DNA of 64,000 bases from CAVQCX01 sp963711095 (GTDB taxonomy: Bacteria > Pseudomonadota > Gammaproteobacteria > Chromatiales > Chromatiaceae), in the NCBI GenBank assembly GCA_963711095.1, contig CAVQCX010000013.1:148088-212087 (forward strand), written 5' to 3'. The notes below the pieces were generated by a model. That model ran no database searches. It worked only from the letters and a program-made list of their open reading frames with translations, and was not told where the DNA came from. Position numbers and translations under genes: made by a program. How positions within the stretch are numbered: the first letter of the stretch is position 1; the number at the start of each line of letters is the position of its first letter. Positions 1 through 7,997 of the stretch are shown in pieces.

Positions 1-272
1 CTCGGGCTTGATGGCGTTCCCCGAGGCCAGGCGTCTCGGCTCCCGCGCTCGACGAATTGGCAAGACCGAATGGCCATACGCCCGGGATCACGCCGGCTTC
101 CGAGGGCAGACCTGCACCGGCACCCAAGGACGTCAAGATTCGATGGCTGGTCGTCGACAGTCGCACCGCCAGCGAGAGAAGCGACCCGTGCCGACCCCTC
201 TGCGCGAGACCGATTGAGGCGGCCATTGCACTGGGACCATCCCTTGCCGCCGCAGCGCAGGCCGCCCGGCCG
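1..272. other. Left edge, no gene recognised
   Basis: GC-rich stretch before the stop codon of the first minus-strand gene. Open frames here are read-throughs antisense to that gene and show no familiar domain. I see no terminator, repeat or RNA gene in it. Confidence 0.4.
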
Positions 273-2012
273 TCAGAGCTCCACCAGCAGCAGCCACACC
301 ATCGCGATCGCTACGGTGATGAGCATGGGCATCATGGCGATCCGGATGAAATCCATGAAGGAGATCGGGTGGCCCGCCTTTTCGGCAAGCCCGGCCGTGA
401 CCACGTTGGCACTGGCACCGATCAGCGTGCCGTTGCCACCCAGGCAGGCGCCCAGCGCCAGCGCCCACCAGAGCACCGAGCCGTGGATGCCCGGAATGGA
501 CGTATTCAGATAGGCCACGATCGGCAGCATGGTGGCGGTGAAAGGGATGTTGTCGATGATTGCGGACAGGATGGCCGAGACCCAGATGATCATCACCACC
601 GCCAGCACCACCGAGCCCCGGGAGGCCTCGCGCACCCAATCGGCGACCACCTGAATCAGACCGGTCTGCTCCGCCCCAGCCACCAGCATGAACAGCATCA
701 TGAAGAAGACCAGCGTGGGCCATTCGACCTCGCGCTCCACCATCTCCACGATGTGCACGCCGCTCACCACCAACAGCAAGGAAGCACCGGCCATGGCCGC
801 GATGCTGGGCTCCATGTGCAGGCTGCCGTGCATCACGAACAGCCCGATCGTCAGGAGCAGGATGGTGCCCGCCTTGACCAGCAGGGCCTTGTCGGTGATC
901 CGGTACTCCTCGCGCAGCCGGGCGGTCATGGCCGGCACGTCCGCCACCCTGGCGGCATGGTAGTCCTTGCGGAACCAGAAGACGAAGTACACGGAAGCCA
1001 CCGCCAGCCCCAGCAGACAGATGATGGTGAGGTTCACCACGAAATCCATGAAGGTCAGGCCCGCATAGGAGCCGATCATGATGTTGGGCGGATCGCCGAT
1101 CAGCGTGGCCGTGCCGCCGACGTTCGAGGCGAACACCTCAGGCAGCAGGAAGGCAATGGGCTTGATGCGCAGCGCCAGCGCGATCTCGATGGTCACCGGC
1201 ACGATCAGCAGCATGGTCGTGACGTTGTCCAGGAACGCCGAGGTCACCGCTGTTACGACCATCAGCAGCACCGACAGGGCGTAGATGTTGCCCCGGGCCA
1301 TCTGGAAGGACTTGTACGCCATCCACTGGAAGACCCCGGTCTTCTTGAGCACGCCGACGATGATCATCATCGCCATGAGCAGGAAGATCACGTTCCCATC
1401 GATGGCGTGCATTGCCTCATCGAAAGTGAGCACGCGATAGCCCGAGTCGAAGGTCCCCATGGTGTAGCTCACGAACAGCAGGACCGAGGCGCCCACCAGA
1501 GCGGCGAGCGTGCGGTGCATCAGCTCGAAGGCGATGAACACGTAGACGGCGAGCAGCACGACCGCGGCGATCCAGAAGGCCGGGGAGAGATCGCGCTCGA
1601 GGGTGAGGCTGAGGTGAGCCAGAAAATGGCGGTCGCCGCCCGCGTCGACCTGCTCGGTGAGCACCCGTGACAGAGGGACCGATTCGACGGTCTTGTAGGA
1701 CGAGCGCTTGACAGTGACAGCCAGGTTCGCGTCGGGCAGGGTCCCACGAGCAAAGCGCAGCTCCGCCTCATAGGTCCCGCTGCTGCCGGTGGTGACCTCC
1801 GCGGGCTCGGCCAGCCGTTTGCCGTGCAGAAAGAAGCTCAGCGCCGCGTCCTTGATGCCCCTCCCTTGGGGATTGGCCACGGTGCCCGAGATGATCAGCA
1901 CGTCTGAAGGCGAGCCCCCCGGCGCCTCCTGGGCCCCGGAAGCGAGCGGGAGCCAGAGTGCGGTCAAGGCGAGGGCAGAGATCGCCACCCAGCGCTGCAA
2001 GCGCATGTTCAT
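273..2012 (-). CDS. SLC13/ArsB-NhaD superfamily permease with N-terminal periplasmic domain
   Basis: A 579-residue inner-membrane ion transporter. A signal peptide (about residues 1-27) is followed by a beta-rich carboxypeptidase-regulatory-like domain (about 35-140) and then about 11-12 hydrophobic segments from residue 146. Two loop motifs of the ion-transporter superfamily are visible: GTATLIGDPPN in the first half and GNGTLIGASAN in the second, plus a IIDNIPFTATMLP segment near residue 485 typical of NhaD/ArsB proteins. The family moves Na+/H+, arsenite or dicarboxylates; the substrate cannot be read from the sequence. The extra exported N-terminal domain is less common and could sense or bind ligand outside. 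The gene stands alone, with a long GC-rich gap upstream. Confidence 0.85.
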   Translation of the reverse strand: MNMRLQRWVAISALALTALWLPLASGAQEAPGGSPSDVLIISGTVANPQGRGIKDAALSFFLHGKRLAEPAEVTTGSSGTYEAELRFARGTLPDANLAVTVKRSSYKTVESVPLSRVLTEQVDAGGDRHFLAHLSLTLERDLSPAFWIAAVVLLAVYVFIAFELMHRTLAALVGASVLLFVSYTMGTFDSGYRVLTFDEAMHAIDGNVIFLLMAMMIIVGVLKKTGVFQWMAYKSFQMARGNIYALSVLLMVVTAVTSAFLDNVTTMLLIVPVTIEIALALRIKPIAFLLPEVFASNVGGTATLIGDPPNIMIGSYAGLTFMDFVVNLTIICLLGLAVASVYFVFWFRKDYHAARVADVPAMTARLREEYRITDKALLVKAGTILLLTIGLFVMHGSLHMEPSIAAMAGASLLLVVSGVHIVEMVEREVEWPTLVFFMMLFMLVAGAEQTGLIQVVADWVREASRGSVVLAVVMIIWVSAILSAIIDNIPFTATMLPIVAYLNTSIPGIHGSVLWWALALGACLGGNGTLIGASANVVTAGLAEKAGHPISFMDFIRIAMMPMLITVAIAMVWLLLVEL

Positions 2013-2478
2013 GTTTGTTGGTCGCCTTCTCTGAAGAATTCGTTACGCGGCATCGGAGCCGGACGCGCGACGACCACGGTCGCCGCTGGAGGCGTCCCCT
2101 CAGGCTCGGCCGGGGACCAGGACACTCGGACACGGTGAATCGGCGGTAAAGCGGGGCGGCTCGGCCTGCCCCGCGGCAAGCACTGCGCCCGCCGTGCGGC
2201 ACGGCGACAGATGTTATTCGGCACCCGGGCAGGCGGCAAGGGGTAGACGGGGCCGGGGCGAGCCCATGGTCCGCCGGGGGCCCGGCCCGGGGACTCGTCC
2301 ACTCCGGGTCCATGCGCAGAAAAAGGTTTTGTGGGCGGCGTCACATTCCCATGCGTGGACTAGTGGTTTTTACGCGCCACGCCCCGCTTTCCCCGGGGCG
2401 ACCCGCTAATATCCGCCCCGCCAACCCCTAAGAAGAACGACCTCCCTGTCCCCCGGGACAGGCAACTGCGAGGAGACT
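2013..2478. other. Divergent intergenic region
   Basis: About 470 bp between the minus-strand permease and the plus-strand cytochrome unit. It must hold both promoters. A TAATAT at 2407-2412 could be a -10 for the rightward unit, but no good -35 is placed before it. A short hairpin (CTGTCCC and GGGACAG arms) sits just before the 41-codon ORF. No gene recognised. Confidence 0.3.
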
Positions 2479-2604
2479 ATGACGATGCCGACACCACACC
2501 TGAGCCACCAGGCTCTTGCGGATTGTGCGCTCCGGCCCCCGGTAGCCACCGACCCAACACGCGGGATCAGGCCCGAAGATCCGATCTCGGGAGGCCAGCC
2601 ATGA
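2479..2604 (+). CDS. 41-residue upstream ORF overlapping the start of the PKD-cytochrome gene
   Basis: A short open frame begins at an ATG with a strong Shine-Dalgarno (GAGGAGACT then ATG) and ends with a TGA that overlaps the ATG of the next gene (ATGA at 2601-2604). The peptide starts MTMPTPHLSHQ and has no signal, membrane segment or known motif. The ATGA overlap is the classic layout for translational coupling, so this may be a leader ORF that feeds ribosomes to the large cytochrome gene. Alternatively the large gene starts on its own at GGGAGGCCAGCC-ATG, which also carries an SD-like GGAG. No homologue recognised. Confidence 0.4.
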   Translation: MTMPTPHLSHQALADCALRPPVATDPTRGIRPEDPISGGQP

Positions 2605-5600
2605 GCCCGATGCCTACCCTAACCGAGACCCCCAACCGCCCGATGTCCGGTCTGCCCCGACCGAGCCGCCGAACAAGCCTTGCTTTGCTATTCCCGGCCG
2701 CTTTCGCGCTCGCATCCGGTTTGGCGGCAAGCGGTGTCGCGCTGGCCGCCGACGAGGGCTCTTCCACCCCGTTCACCATCTCGAGCGCCAGCTGGAGCAG
2801 CCGCAGGAGCCGCCTGTCGGTGTCAGGAAACGGCACCTCGCGCGCTACCGTGATGCTGGTCAACGCCTATGACACCAACCAAGGGCTGGGCAACACGAGT
2901 GTCAGCCGATTCCGCAGCAGCTGGTCGCTGAACATCTCCCGGCCCTCGCCGGTGCCCTGCCGGGTGCGCGCCATCCAGTCCAATGGCCAGACGGCCGAGC
3001 GCGATGTGAGCGGCGCCCCCTCGACCTGCGGGCCCAAGGCCGCGGCGAGCAACCAAGCGCCCGTCGCGCACGCCAACGGCCCCTACAGCGGCACCGCCGG
3101 TCAGTCGATGAGCTTCAGCAGTGCCGGCTCCAGCGATCCGGACGGCAGCATCGTCAGCTATGCCTGGAGCTTCGGCGACGGCAGCACCAGCACCCAGGCC
3201 AACCCCAGCCACAGCTATGCGGGCGCCGGCAGCTACAGCATCAGCCTGAGCGTCACCGACAACCTGGGGGGGAAAGGCAGTGACGCCACCACGGCCAGCA
3301 TCACCAGTGCGCCCCCGTCCAACCAAGTGCCCACCGCCCATGCCAACGGCCCCTATAGCGGCACCGCCGGGCAGGCGGTGAGCTTCAGCAGCGCCGGCTC
3401 TAGCGATCCGGACGGCAGCATCGTCGCCTACGCCTGGAGCTTCGGCGACGGCGCTACCAGCACCCAGGCCAACCCCAGCCACAGCTACGCGGGCCCCGGC
3501 AGCTACACCATCAGCCTGAGCGTCACCGACAACCTGGGGGCGAAAGGCAGCGACGCCACCAGCGCGAGCATCCAGGGGGTGGTGAGCGCACCCAACGTCT
3601 CGATCAACTCCACCAGCCAGGGCTCGGTGGGGGTCAACACCACAGTGGTCGCCCAGCAGCCGAGCCTGCCCAACACCGGCAGCTACAGCGTGCTGGCGAT
3701 CAATGATCTGGGCATGCACTGCGGGGATCTCGATACCCGCATCGCGAGCATCCTGCCGCCGTTCCAGGTGCTGCTGGCCCAGGTCATCCAGAAGGGCAGT
3801 CAGCCGACCCTCAACCCCGCCGGGGTGAGTCTGTACTACTCGGCGGCGGCCAACCCCAACGACCCGATCCTGGCCAAGGCCGGGGTGCTCAACGGGCTGA
3901 AGAAAGACGGCAGCACCTACAAGACCAACTTCTGGGCCACGGTGGCCGAGGGCGCCTACGATCCGTTCTATCCGGCGCTGGTCACCCCGCTGCTCAGCGG
4001 GCTAGCCGGGGCCACGGTGCCGGTCACCGCGGACGTGGGCCTGCCGGTGCCCAATGTGGCGGACCTCTACATCGGCCCCGACGGCCAGGTCGAGAGCGGC
4101 GACGAGTCGCTCAGCGCCACCCAGCACCGCATGCCGGGGATCACCAACCCCTATATCGCCAACTCGCCCCAGCAGATCCAGGAGCACTACACCGACAAGC
4201 CCTTCTTCGTGGACTTCCCGTTCGGCTATGTGGCCAACGCGGTCAACTGGTTCGAGGCCGCGGGCGTGCCGTTCACCGCCTTCGATGACTTCGGCCGGGA
4301 GAACCCCTACCCGCTGGTGCGGGTGCAGGCCAAAAGCGGCAACACCACGCTCGCCACGCTGGACACGGTGCTGCCGATCTCCGGGGAGGCGAGCTGCACC
4401 AACTGTCACTCCGATCCGGTCGACGTGCAGTCAAGCCGCACCAGCGTGCCCACCGCTGCGCTCAGCAACGCCGGGCTGCCGGTGCTCACCAGCCTGGATG
4501 ATCCCGACCCCAGCCTGCCGAGCAAGGTCAGCGTGGAGTATGCCGCCGACGTCAACATCCTGCGCCTGCACGACCTCAAGCACGGGGCGGACTACGTGGA
4601 CACCGCCGGGCAGAGCACGCCCTGCGACATCCACGCCAATGCCGGCATGGGCGATGCCAGCTGCCTGACCCAGCAGGCGCTGGTCCAGCACCAGCCGGTG
4701 GTCTGCCAGGTCTGTCACTACACCCCGGCGCTGGATCTGGCCCACGTCGGGCCGGTCTCGGGCCCGCCCGGCAGCGATGCCAACGGGCGCAACCAGCTGC
4801 CCCACGAGTCCAACTCGCGGGTGATGCACAACTTCCACGCCCAGTTCACCAGCCTGTTCCCGGCCATGCCGGCGCCTGTGCAGGGGGCCAACGGCAGCAT
4901 CAGCAACCAGAGCCAGCGTCTGACGGTGCTACAGGACACCTGCTACCAGTGCCATCCGGGCAAGAACACCCAGTGCCTGCGCGGGGCGATGTTCAATGCC
5001 GGGATGCTGTGCAACGACTGCCACGGTGACATGCTGCAGGTCGGCAACGACTTCTCCGAGAACGTCTCGCCGCAAAACCCCGGGGCCTTCGTGCTCAACC
5101 AGGGCAACTTCTACACCCCCGGCAGCAGCCAGCCGCGGGTGCCCTGGGCCAATGAGCCGAGCTGCGGCTCCTGCCACACCGGGGATGCCAGCAGCAACCT
5201 CGCCGGCAGCAGCGGCACGCTGGTCAACACCGTGGACACCAACGGCAACACCGACGGCATCCGCCTGCGCCAGGCCTGGCGCAGCGGGGATGCCAAGGCC
5301 ACCCCGATCGTGCCCAGCAACAAGCGCTTTGCCGAGCCGGCGGTGGCGACCAGCTTCAACGGCTTTGCCAACCCCGGGGCAGGCAATCCCAGGCTCTACC
5401 GGGTGAGCACCGGCCACGGCGGGGTGATGTGCGAAGGGTGCCACGGGGCAACCCATGCCGAGTGGCCCAATGCCAACCCGTCGAGCAACGACAACCTCAG
5501 CGCCAGCGAGCTGCAGGGCCACACCGGCACCCTCATCGAATGCAGCACCTGCCACGGCACCGGCATGGACAGCCAGGTGACCCTCAACGGACCCCATGGC

Positions 5601-5864
5601 ATGCACCCGGTGGGCAACGACACCAGTGTGGCCAGCGGCTCGGCCAGCGGTCCGCGCGTAAGCTTCGTGGCCGGGGGTCACGACAACCTCGCCGAGGGCA
5701 ACAGCAGCGCCTGCGCGGCCTGCCACGGCGGGGGCAGCCGCAGCGCCAACCAGGGCACGGTGCTGTCGGTGGCCAAGAAGGACCGGCGCCTCAACGGCCA
5801 GCTGATCCCGGCGGGCACCCCCATCGGCTGCTCGATCTGCCACAGCGGCGGCGGGGGCGACTGA
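2601..5864 (+). CDS. Secreted multiheme (nine CXXCH) c-type cytochrome with two PKD domains
   Basis: A 1087-residue exported protein, start chosen at the ATG 3' of GGGAGG because a typical signal peptide follows (hydrophobic LALLFPAAFALASGLAASG, then a likely AxA cleavage near VALAADE). Two nearly identical PKD domains lie at about residues 151-330, each with the SDPDGSIV and WSFGDG signatures. The C-terminal half has nine CXXCH heme motifs (CTNCH near 599, CQVCH, CYQCH, CNDCH, CGSCH, CEGCH, CSTCH, CAACH, CSICH near 1077). PKD domains are surface beta-sandwiches often used for binding, so the likely role is periplasmic or extracellular electron transfer with an adhesive stalk. No MtrC/OmcA lipobox is seen. 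Redox partner unknown. An intrinsic terminator follows the stop. Confidence 0.8.
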   Translation: MSPMPTLTETPNRPMSGLPRPSRRTSLALLFPAAFALASGLAASGVALAADEGSSTPFTISSASWSSRRSRLSVSGNGTSRATVMLVNAYDTNQGLGNTSVSRFRSSWSLNISRPSPVPCRVRAIQSNGQTAERDVSGAPSTCGPKAAASNQAPVAHANGPYSGTAGQSMSFSSAGSSDPDGSIVSYAWSFGDGSTSTQANPSHSYAGAGSYSISLSVTDNLGGKGSDATTASITSAPPSNQVPTAHANGPYSGTAGQAVSFSSAGSSDPDGSIVAYAWSFGDGATSTQANPSHSYAGPGSYTISLSVTDNLGAKGSDATSASIQGVVSAPNVSINSTSQGSVGVNTTVVAQQPSLPNTGSYSVLAINDLGMHCGDLDTRIASILPPFQVLLAQVIQKGSQPTLNPAGVSLYYSAAANPNDPILAKAGVLNGLKKDGSTYKTNFWATVAEGAYDPFYPALVTPLLSGLAGATVPVTADVGLPVPNVADLYIGPDGQVESGDESLSATQHRMPGITNPYIANSPQQIQEHYTDKPFFVDFPFGYVANAVNWFEAAGVPFTAFDDFGRENPYPLVRVQAKSGNTTLATLDTVLPISGEASCTNCHSDPVDVQSSRTSVPTAALSNAGLPVLTSLDDPDPSLPSKVSVEYAADVNILRLHDLKHGADYVDTAGQSTPCDIHANAGMGDASCLTQQALVQHQPVVCQVCHYTPALDLAHVGPVSGPPGSDANGRNQLPHESNSRVMHNFHAQFTSLFPAMPAPVQGANGSISNQSQRLTVLQDTCYQCHPGKNTQCLRGAMFNAGMLCNDCHGDMLQVGNDFSENVSPQNPGAFVLNQGNFYTPGSSQPRVPWANEPSCGSCHTGDASSNLAGSSGTLVNTVDTNGNTDGIRLRQAWRSGDAKATPIVPSNKRFAEPAVATSFNGFANPGAGNPRLYRVSTGHGGVMCEGCHGATHAEWPNANPSSNDNLSASELQGHTGTLIECSTCHGTGMDSQVTLNGPHGMHPVGNDTSVASGSASGPRVSFVAGGHDNLAEGNSSACAACHGGGSRSANQGTVLSVAKKDRRLNGQLIPAGTPIGCSICHSGGGGD
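3051..3590 (+). repeat. Two tandem 270-bp PKD-encoding repeats
   Basis: Units 3051-3320 and 3321-3590 both begin AACCAAG and encode near-identical domains starting NQ(A/V)P with HANGPYSGTAG. Differences are scattered, mostly single bases. The match is high enough to suggest recent in-gene duplication or continuing gene conversion. Confidence 0.85.
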
Positions 5865-5902
5865 GTGCCCCGTCCGGCGGCAGGGACGCCGCCTTTGACC
5901 CA

Positions 5903-5932
5903 AGCCCCGCCGTGCGCCGGCGGGGCTTTTTT
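5903..5932 (+). terminator. Rho-independent terminator after the PKD cytochrome
   Basis: A 10-bp GC-rich stem (AGCCCCGCCG pairing with CGGCGGGGCT, 5-nt loop) runs into six T residues at 5927-5932, 40 bp past the stop codon. This is the best plus-strand intrinsic terminator I see in the window. Confidence 0.85.
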
Positions 5933-5964
5933 GACGCCAGGGCGGAGCCGGGGTCAGGCAGGCG

Positions 5965-6046
5965 CTGCGCGGCAGCCCGACCTACGGGCATTGCCACCTG
6001 CGCTACAGCATCGCCGCGATTGTAGGTCAGCCTGCGGCGCAGCCGT
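5965..6046. repeat. REP-like inverted repeat with CCCGACCTAC motif
   Basis: GCGCGGCAGCCCGACCTAC on one side and GTAGGTCAGCCTGCGGCGC on the other form an imperfect dyad of about 80 bp between convergent genes. The same CCCGACCTAC core recurs near 29,000. This is the look of short intergenic palindromic repeats spread through GC-rich gammaproteobacterial genomes. Confidence 0.45.
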
Positions 6047-6049
6047 TGC

Positions 6050-6631
6050 CTAACGCCCGAGCTGGAGATTCGAAACCTCTCCGATCTCCCCGACCAGCCC
6101 TTTGACCCGTTCGCGCACCTCCGGCTCGTCCCAGCCCAGCGCGCCATTGGCCCTGTAGCGCAGCCGACCCCGCGCATCCACCACGAAGCTGCTCGGGATG
6201 AATTCCACGCCCCACGCCTGGGCCGCGTCACCTTCGGCATCGATCAGGAAATCGAAGCTCAGCCGGTGCTGATCCTTGAAATGCCGAACCCGCGGACGAT
6301 TTTCTCCGAGATTGACCGTGAGCACGCGAAAGGGCTTGCCTGCGAGACTGTCCTGCAGCCGCTGCAGGCTCGGCATCTCGGCCACACAGGGTGCGCACCA
6401 GGTGCCCCAGAAATTGACCAGGACGACCCTGCCAAGGTAGTCCGCCAGACGATGCGGGTGACCGTCGGGATCATCCAGCTGGAGCACAGGCGCTGCGGGC
6501 ACGCCCGGCACGGCCTCCAGCTCGCCACCCGCACAGGGTGCAGCCACCAACGCCAGCACCAGGGCCACCCGCCGGAGACCGGGGAATCGGGTATCTCTAC
6601 TGCGGCACAAATCCGCGCGGATGATCACCAT
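6050..6631 (-). CDS. TlpA-like periplasmic thiol-disulfide oxidoreductase
   Basis: A 193-residue redoxin. A hydrophobic export segment (about residues 20-36) precedes a thioredoxin fold with FWGTWCAPC, active-site cysteines at about 79 and 82, and a cis-Pro region in VEFIPSSFVVD. Family members reduce apocytochrome cysteines or keep periplasmic thiols reduced, which fits a genome rich in c-type cytochromes; the actual partner is unknown. The start has a good SD (AGGAG, 8 nt before ATG). The gene is convergent with the PKD cytochrome and lies directly downstream of a CCTAG-family element. A bacterioferritin-comigratory/AhpC-type protein is less likely because of the CAPC motif. Confidence 0.85.
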   Translation of the reverse strand: MVIIRADLCRSRDTRFPGLRRVALVLALVAAPCAGGELEAVPGVPAAPVLQLDDPDGHPHRLADYLGRVVLVNFWGTWCAPCVAEMPSLQRLQDSLAGKPFRVLTVNLGENRPRVRHFKDQHRLSFDFLIDAEGDAAQAWGVEFIPSSFVVDARGRLRYRANGALGWDEPEVRERVKGLVGEIGEVSNLQLGR

Positions 6632-6658
6632 CGGATGACTCCTGTGGCGTCTGGCCCG

Positions 6659-6851
6659 TCATGGTAACGGCAGCTCGCAAGCCAGACCATTCGATATCTC
6701 GCGACCCGAGCCTCTGCCAACGCCCGTGCTGGCGCCGACTCGAACCGCCTCGCCTGGTGTACCCATGATGGGTGAGTATCGAGTTTGCCCATCACCTTGG
6801 TCCAACCCATCACTCGATCGCTGCTCGAAGCGGTCAACTGCTGTTTCTAGG
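6659..6851. mobile_element. CCTAG-family element, copy A (degenerate left end)
   Basis: The right end (6809-6851) matches copies B and D closely, ending GCGGTCAACTGCTGTTTCTAGG. The left end is worn: only GTAACGGCAG near 6664-6673 resembles the terminal repeat. Length about 193 bp. It ends one base from the stop codon of the DMT permease. Interior similarity to copy D includes a CACTTGATGG/CACTCGATCG stretch and an antisense frame beginning MTASSS in both copies, which may be a fragment of a parent transposase. No clear target duplication. Confidence 0.6.
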
Positions 6852-6852
6852 C

Positions 6853-7734
6853 TCAAGCCAACAGGCGACGCCAGAACCGCCCGCCCCACTGATACACCGC
6901 GAGCCCCAAAAGGATCATCAGGGTCCCCAGGTAGGCCGATGGGCTCACGGGCTCGCCGTTGAGCAGCTGCCCGAGCATCAGGGCAGCAACCGGGGTTATC
7001 AAGGTGATCAACGCCACCCGTCCCACCTCCATGTGACGCAGCACATAGAAATACAAGGCAAATCCCAGCACCGAGCCGAACATGGCCAGATAGCCGATCG
7101 AGACCCCGGCCCGCAGCGGTAGCGTCGCCGGCCATCCGCGGTCGGCGACGAGCCAGGTCAGCAGAAACAAGGGTGCGGCGACCCAGAGTCCGCCCGTGGC
7201 CACGGCGAGACCGGGCAGACTCGCGCCCAGGCGCTTGACCCAGACCGCGCTGGCCGAGTGAAAGCTCACCGCCGCCAGCATGCCGAGCACACCGTAGACC
7301 GCCCCGGGGCCCAGGCCGAGACCCGCCCGGAAGATCACCACCAGCCCACCCAGGCTCACCAGCATGCCCATGAGCCTGTCGACCGACAGCGCCCGCTCCC
7401 CGAGCCAGACGCTCGCCATGGCGCCAGTCACGATAGGCGCCAGCCCGAAGACCACCGACATCCAACCCGACGGGATGTACTGGGAAGACCAGTAGACCGC
7501 GAGCATGGCGGTGTAGATGCCGATGCCCGCCGCCAGATAGGTCAGCCGTGCAGCACGGTGTCGGGGAAGCTCCACCCTCAGCAGGCCGTGGGCCAAGCCC
7601 GCGAGGACGGCGCCCAGGGTCATGCGGGCCGTCACCCCGAACAGAAAGCCGCCGCCCTCCGCGCTCCACTGGATGGCCAGCGGCGTGGTGGACCAGATGA
7701 GGATGACGCCCAGATAGGCGAAAGGCACGGACAC
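6853..7734 (-). CDS. EamA/DMT-superfamily permease
   Basis: A 293-residue inner-membrane transporter of the 10-TM drug/metabolite family, with two EamA repeats (about 5-140 and 150-285). The open frame runs far upstream, but I place the start at a GTG with a strong SD (AAGGAG, 7 nt) giving VSVPFAYLGVILIW, the normal N-terminus of the family. This start lies just after an intrinsic terminator, so expression requires read-through or a promoter within about 30 bp. Family members export amino acids, purines or metabolites; the substrate is not readable. The stop codon abuts CCTAG element copy A. Confidence 0.8.
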   Translation of the reverse strand: MSVPFAYLGVILIWSTTPLAIQWSAEGGGFLFGVTARMTLGAVLAGLAHGLLRVELPRHRAARLTYLAAGIGIYTAMLAVYWSSQYIPSGWMSVVFGLAPIVTGAMASVWLGERALSVDRLMGMLVSLGGLVVIFRAGLGLGPGAVYGVLGMLAAVSFHSASAVWVKRLGASLPGLAVATGGLWVAAPLFLLTWLVADRGWPATLPLRAGVSIGYLAMFGSVLGFALYFYVLRHMEVGRVALITLITPVAALMLGQLLNGEPVSPSAYLGTLMILLGLAVYQWGGRFWRRLLA

Positions 7735-7762
7735 GGCAACGCTCCTTCGGGCTTGCACAAAC

Positions 7763-7795
7763 AAAAAAGGCCACAGATCGGGGACCTGTGGCCTT
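7763..7795 (-). terminator. Intrinsic terminator just upstream of the DMT permease
   Basis: Read on the minus strand, AAGGCCACAG and CTGTGGCCTT form a perfect 10-bp stem around a 9-nt loop and run into six U residues. It ends 29 nt before the permease GTG. It either closes the short upstream unit or acts as an attenuator controlling entry into the permease gene. Confidence 0.8.
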
Positions 7796-7820
7796 GGAAA
7801 GAAGCGGGATACTGACGAGA

Positions 7821-7925
7821 TTACAGCGCTTCGATCAGTTCTCCGTCCCGGCACACAGGCACGCCGGCCGGACGCCAGCGGCGCAGCCGGAGCATGGGTA
7901 CTCGGAAGCACGACGGTAGAATCAT
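7821..7925 (-). CDS. Arg-rich 34-codon short ORF (24-codon from the inner ATG)
   Basis: A short frame between the diguanylate cyclase gene and the terminator. From the ATG at 7925 it encodes 34 residues; from the in-frame ATG at 7895, 24 residues (MLRLRRWRPAG...DGELIEAL). The stop TAA is 26 nt before the terminator stem. The peptide is arginine-rich (seven Arg) and has no membrane segment. A perfect TTGACA at 7961-7956 could be the -35 of its own promoter, although the -10 region is poor. The layout (promoter, short peptide, terminator, transporter) is that of a leader peptide for attenuation, or of an independent small-protein gene. No homologue recognised. Confidence 0.4.
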   Translation of the reverse strand: MILPSCFRVPMLRLRRWRPAGVPVCRDGELIEAL

Positions 7926-7932
7926 CGGGTGA

Positions 7933-7961
7933 GTTTCAGCGGTCGCGCCGGGCCGTGTCAA
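7933..7961 (-). promoter_or_regulatory. Possible promoter for the short ORF/permease leader
   Basis: TTGACA (perfect -35) followed after 17 nt by TGAAAC, a weak -10. It lies just past the end of the diguanylate cyclase gene and points toward the short ORF. Only the -35 is convincing. Confidence 0.3.
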
Positions 7962-7997
7962 CCCTGGACATCCGTTCCCGGCGGACGCGTCAGGGCG

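Noticed and set aside
57..1670. Long plus-strand ORF of 537 codons
   Set aside because: Antisense to the ArsB/NhaD permease; composition is dominated by His, Arg, Gln and Asp as expected for the reverse of a membrane-protein gene in GC-rich DNA.
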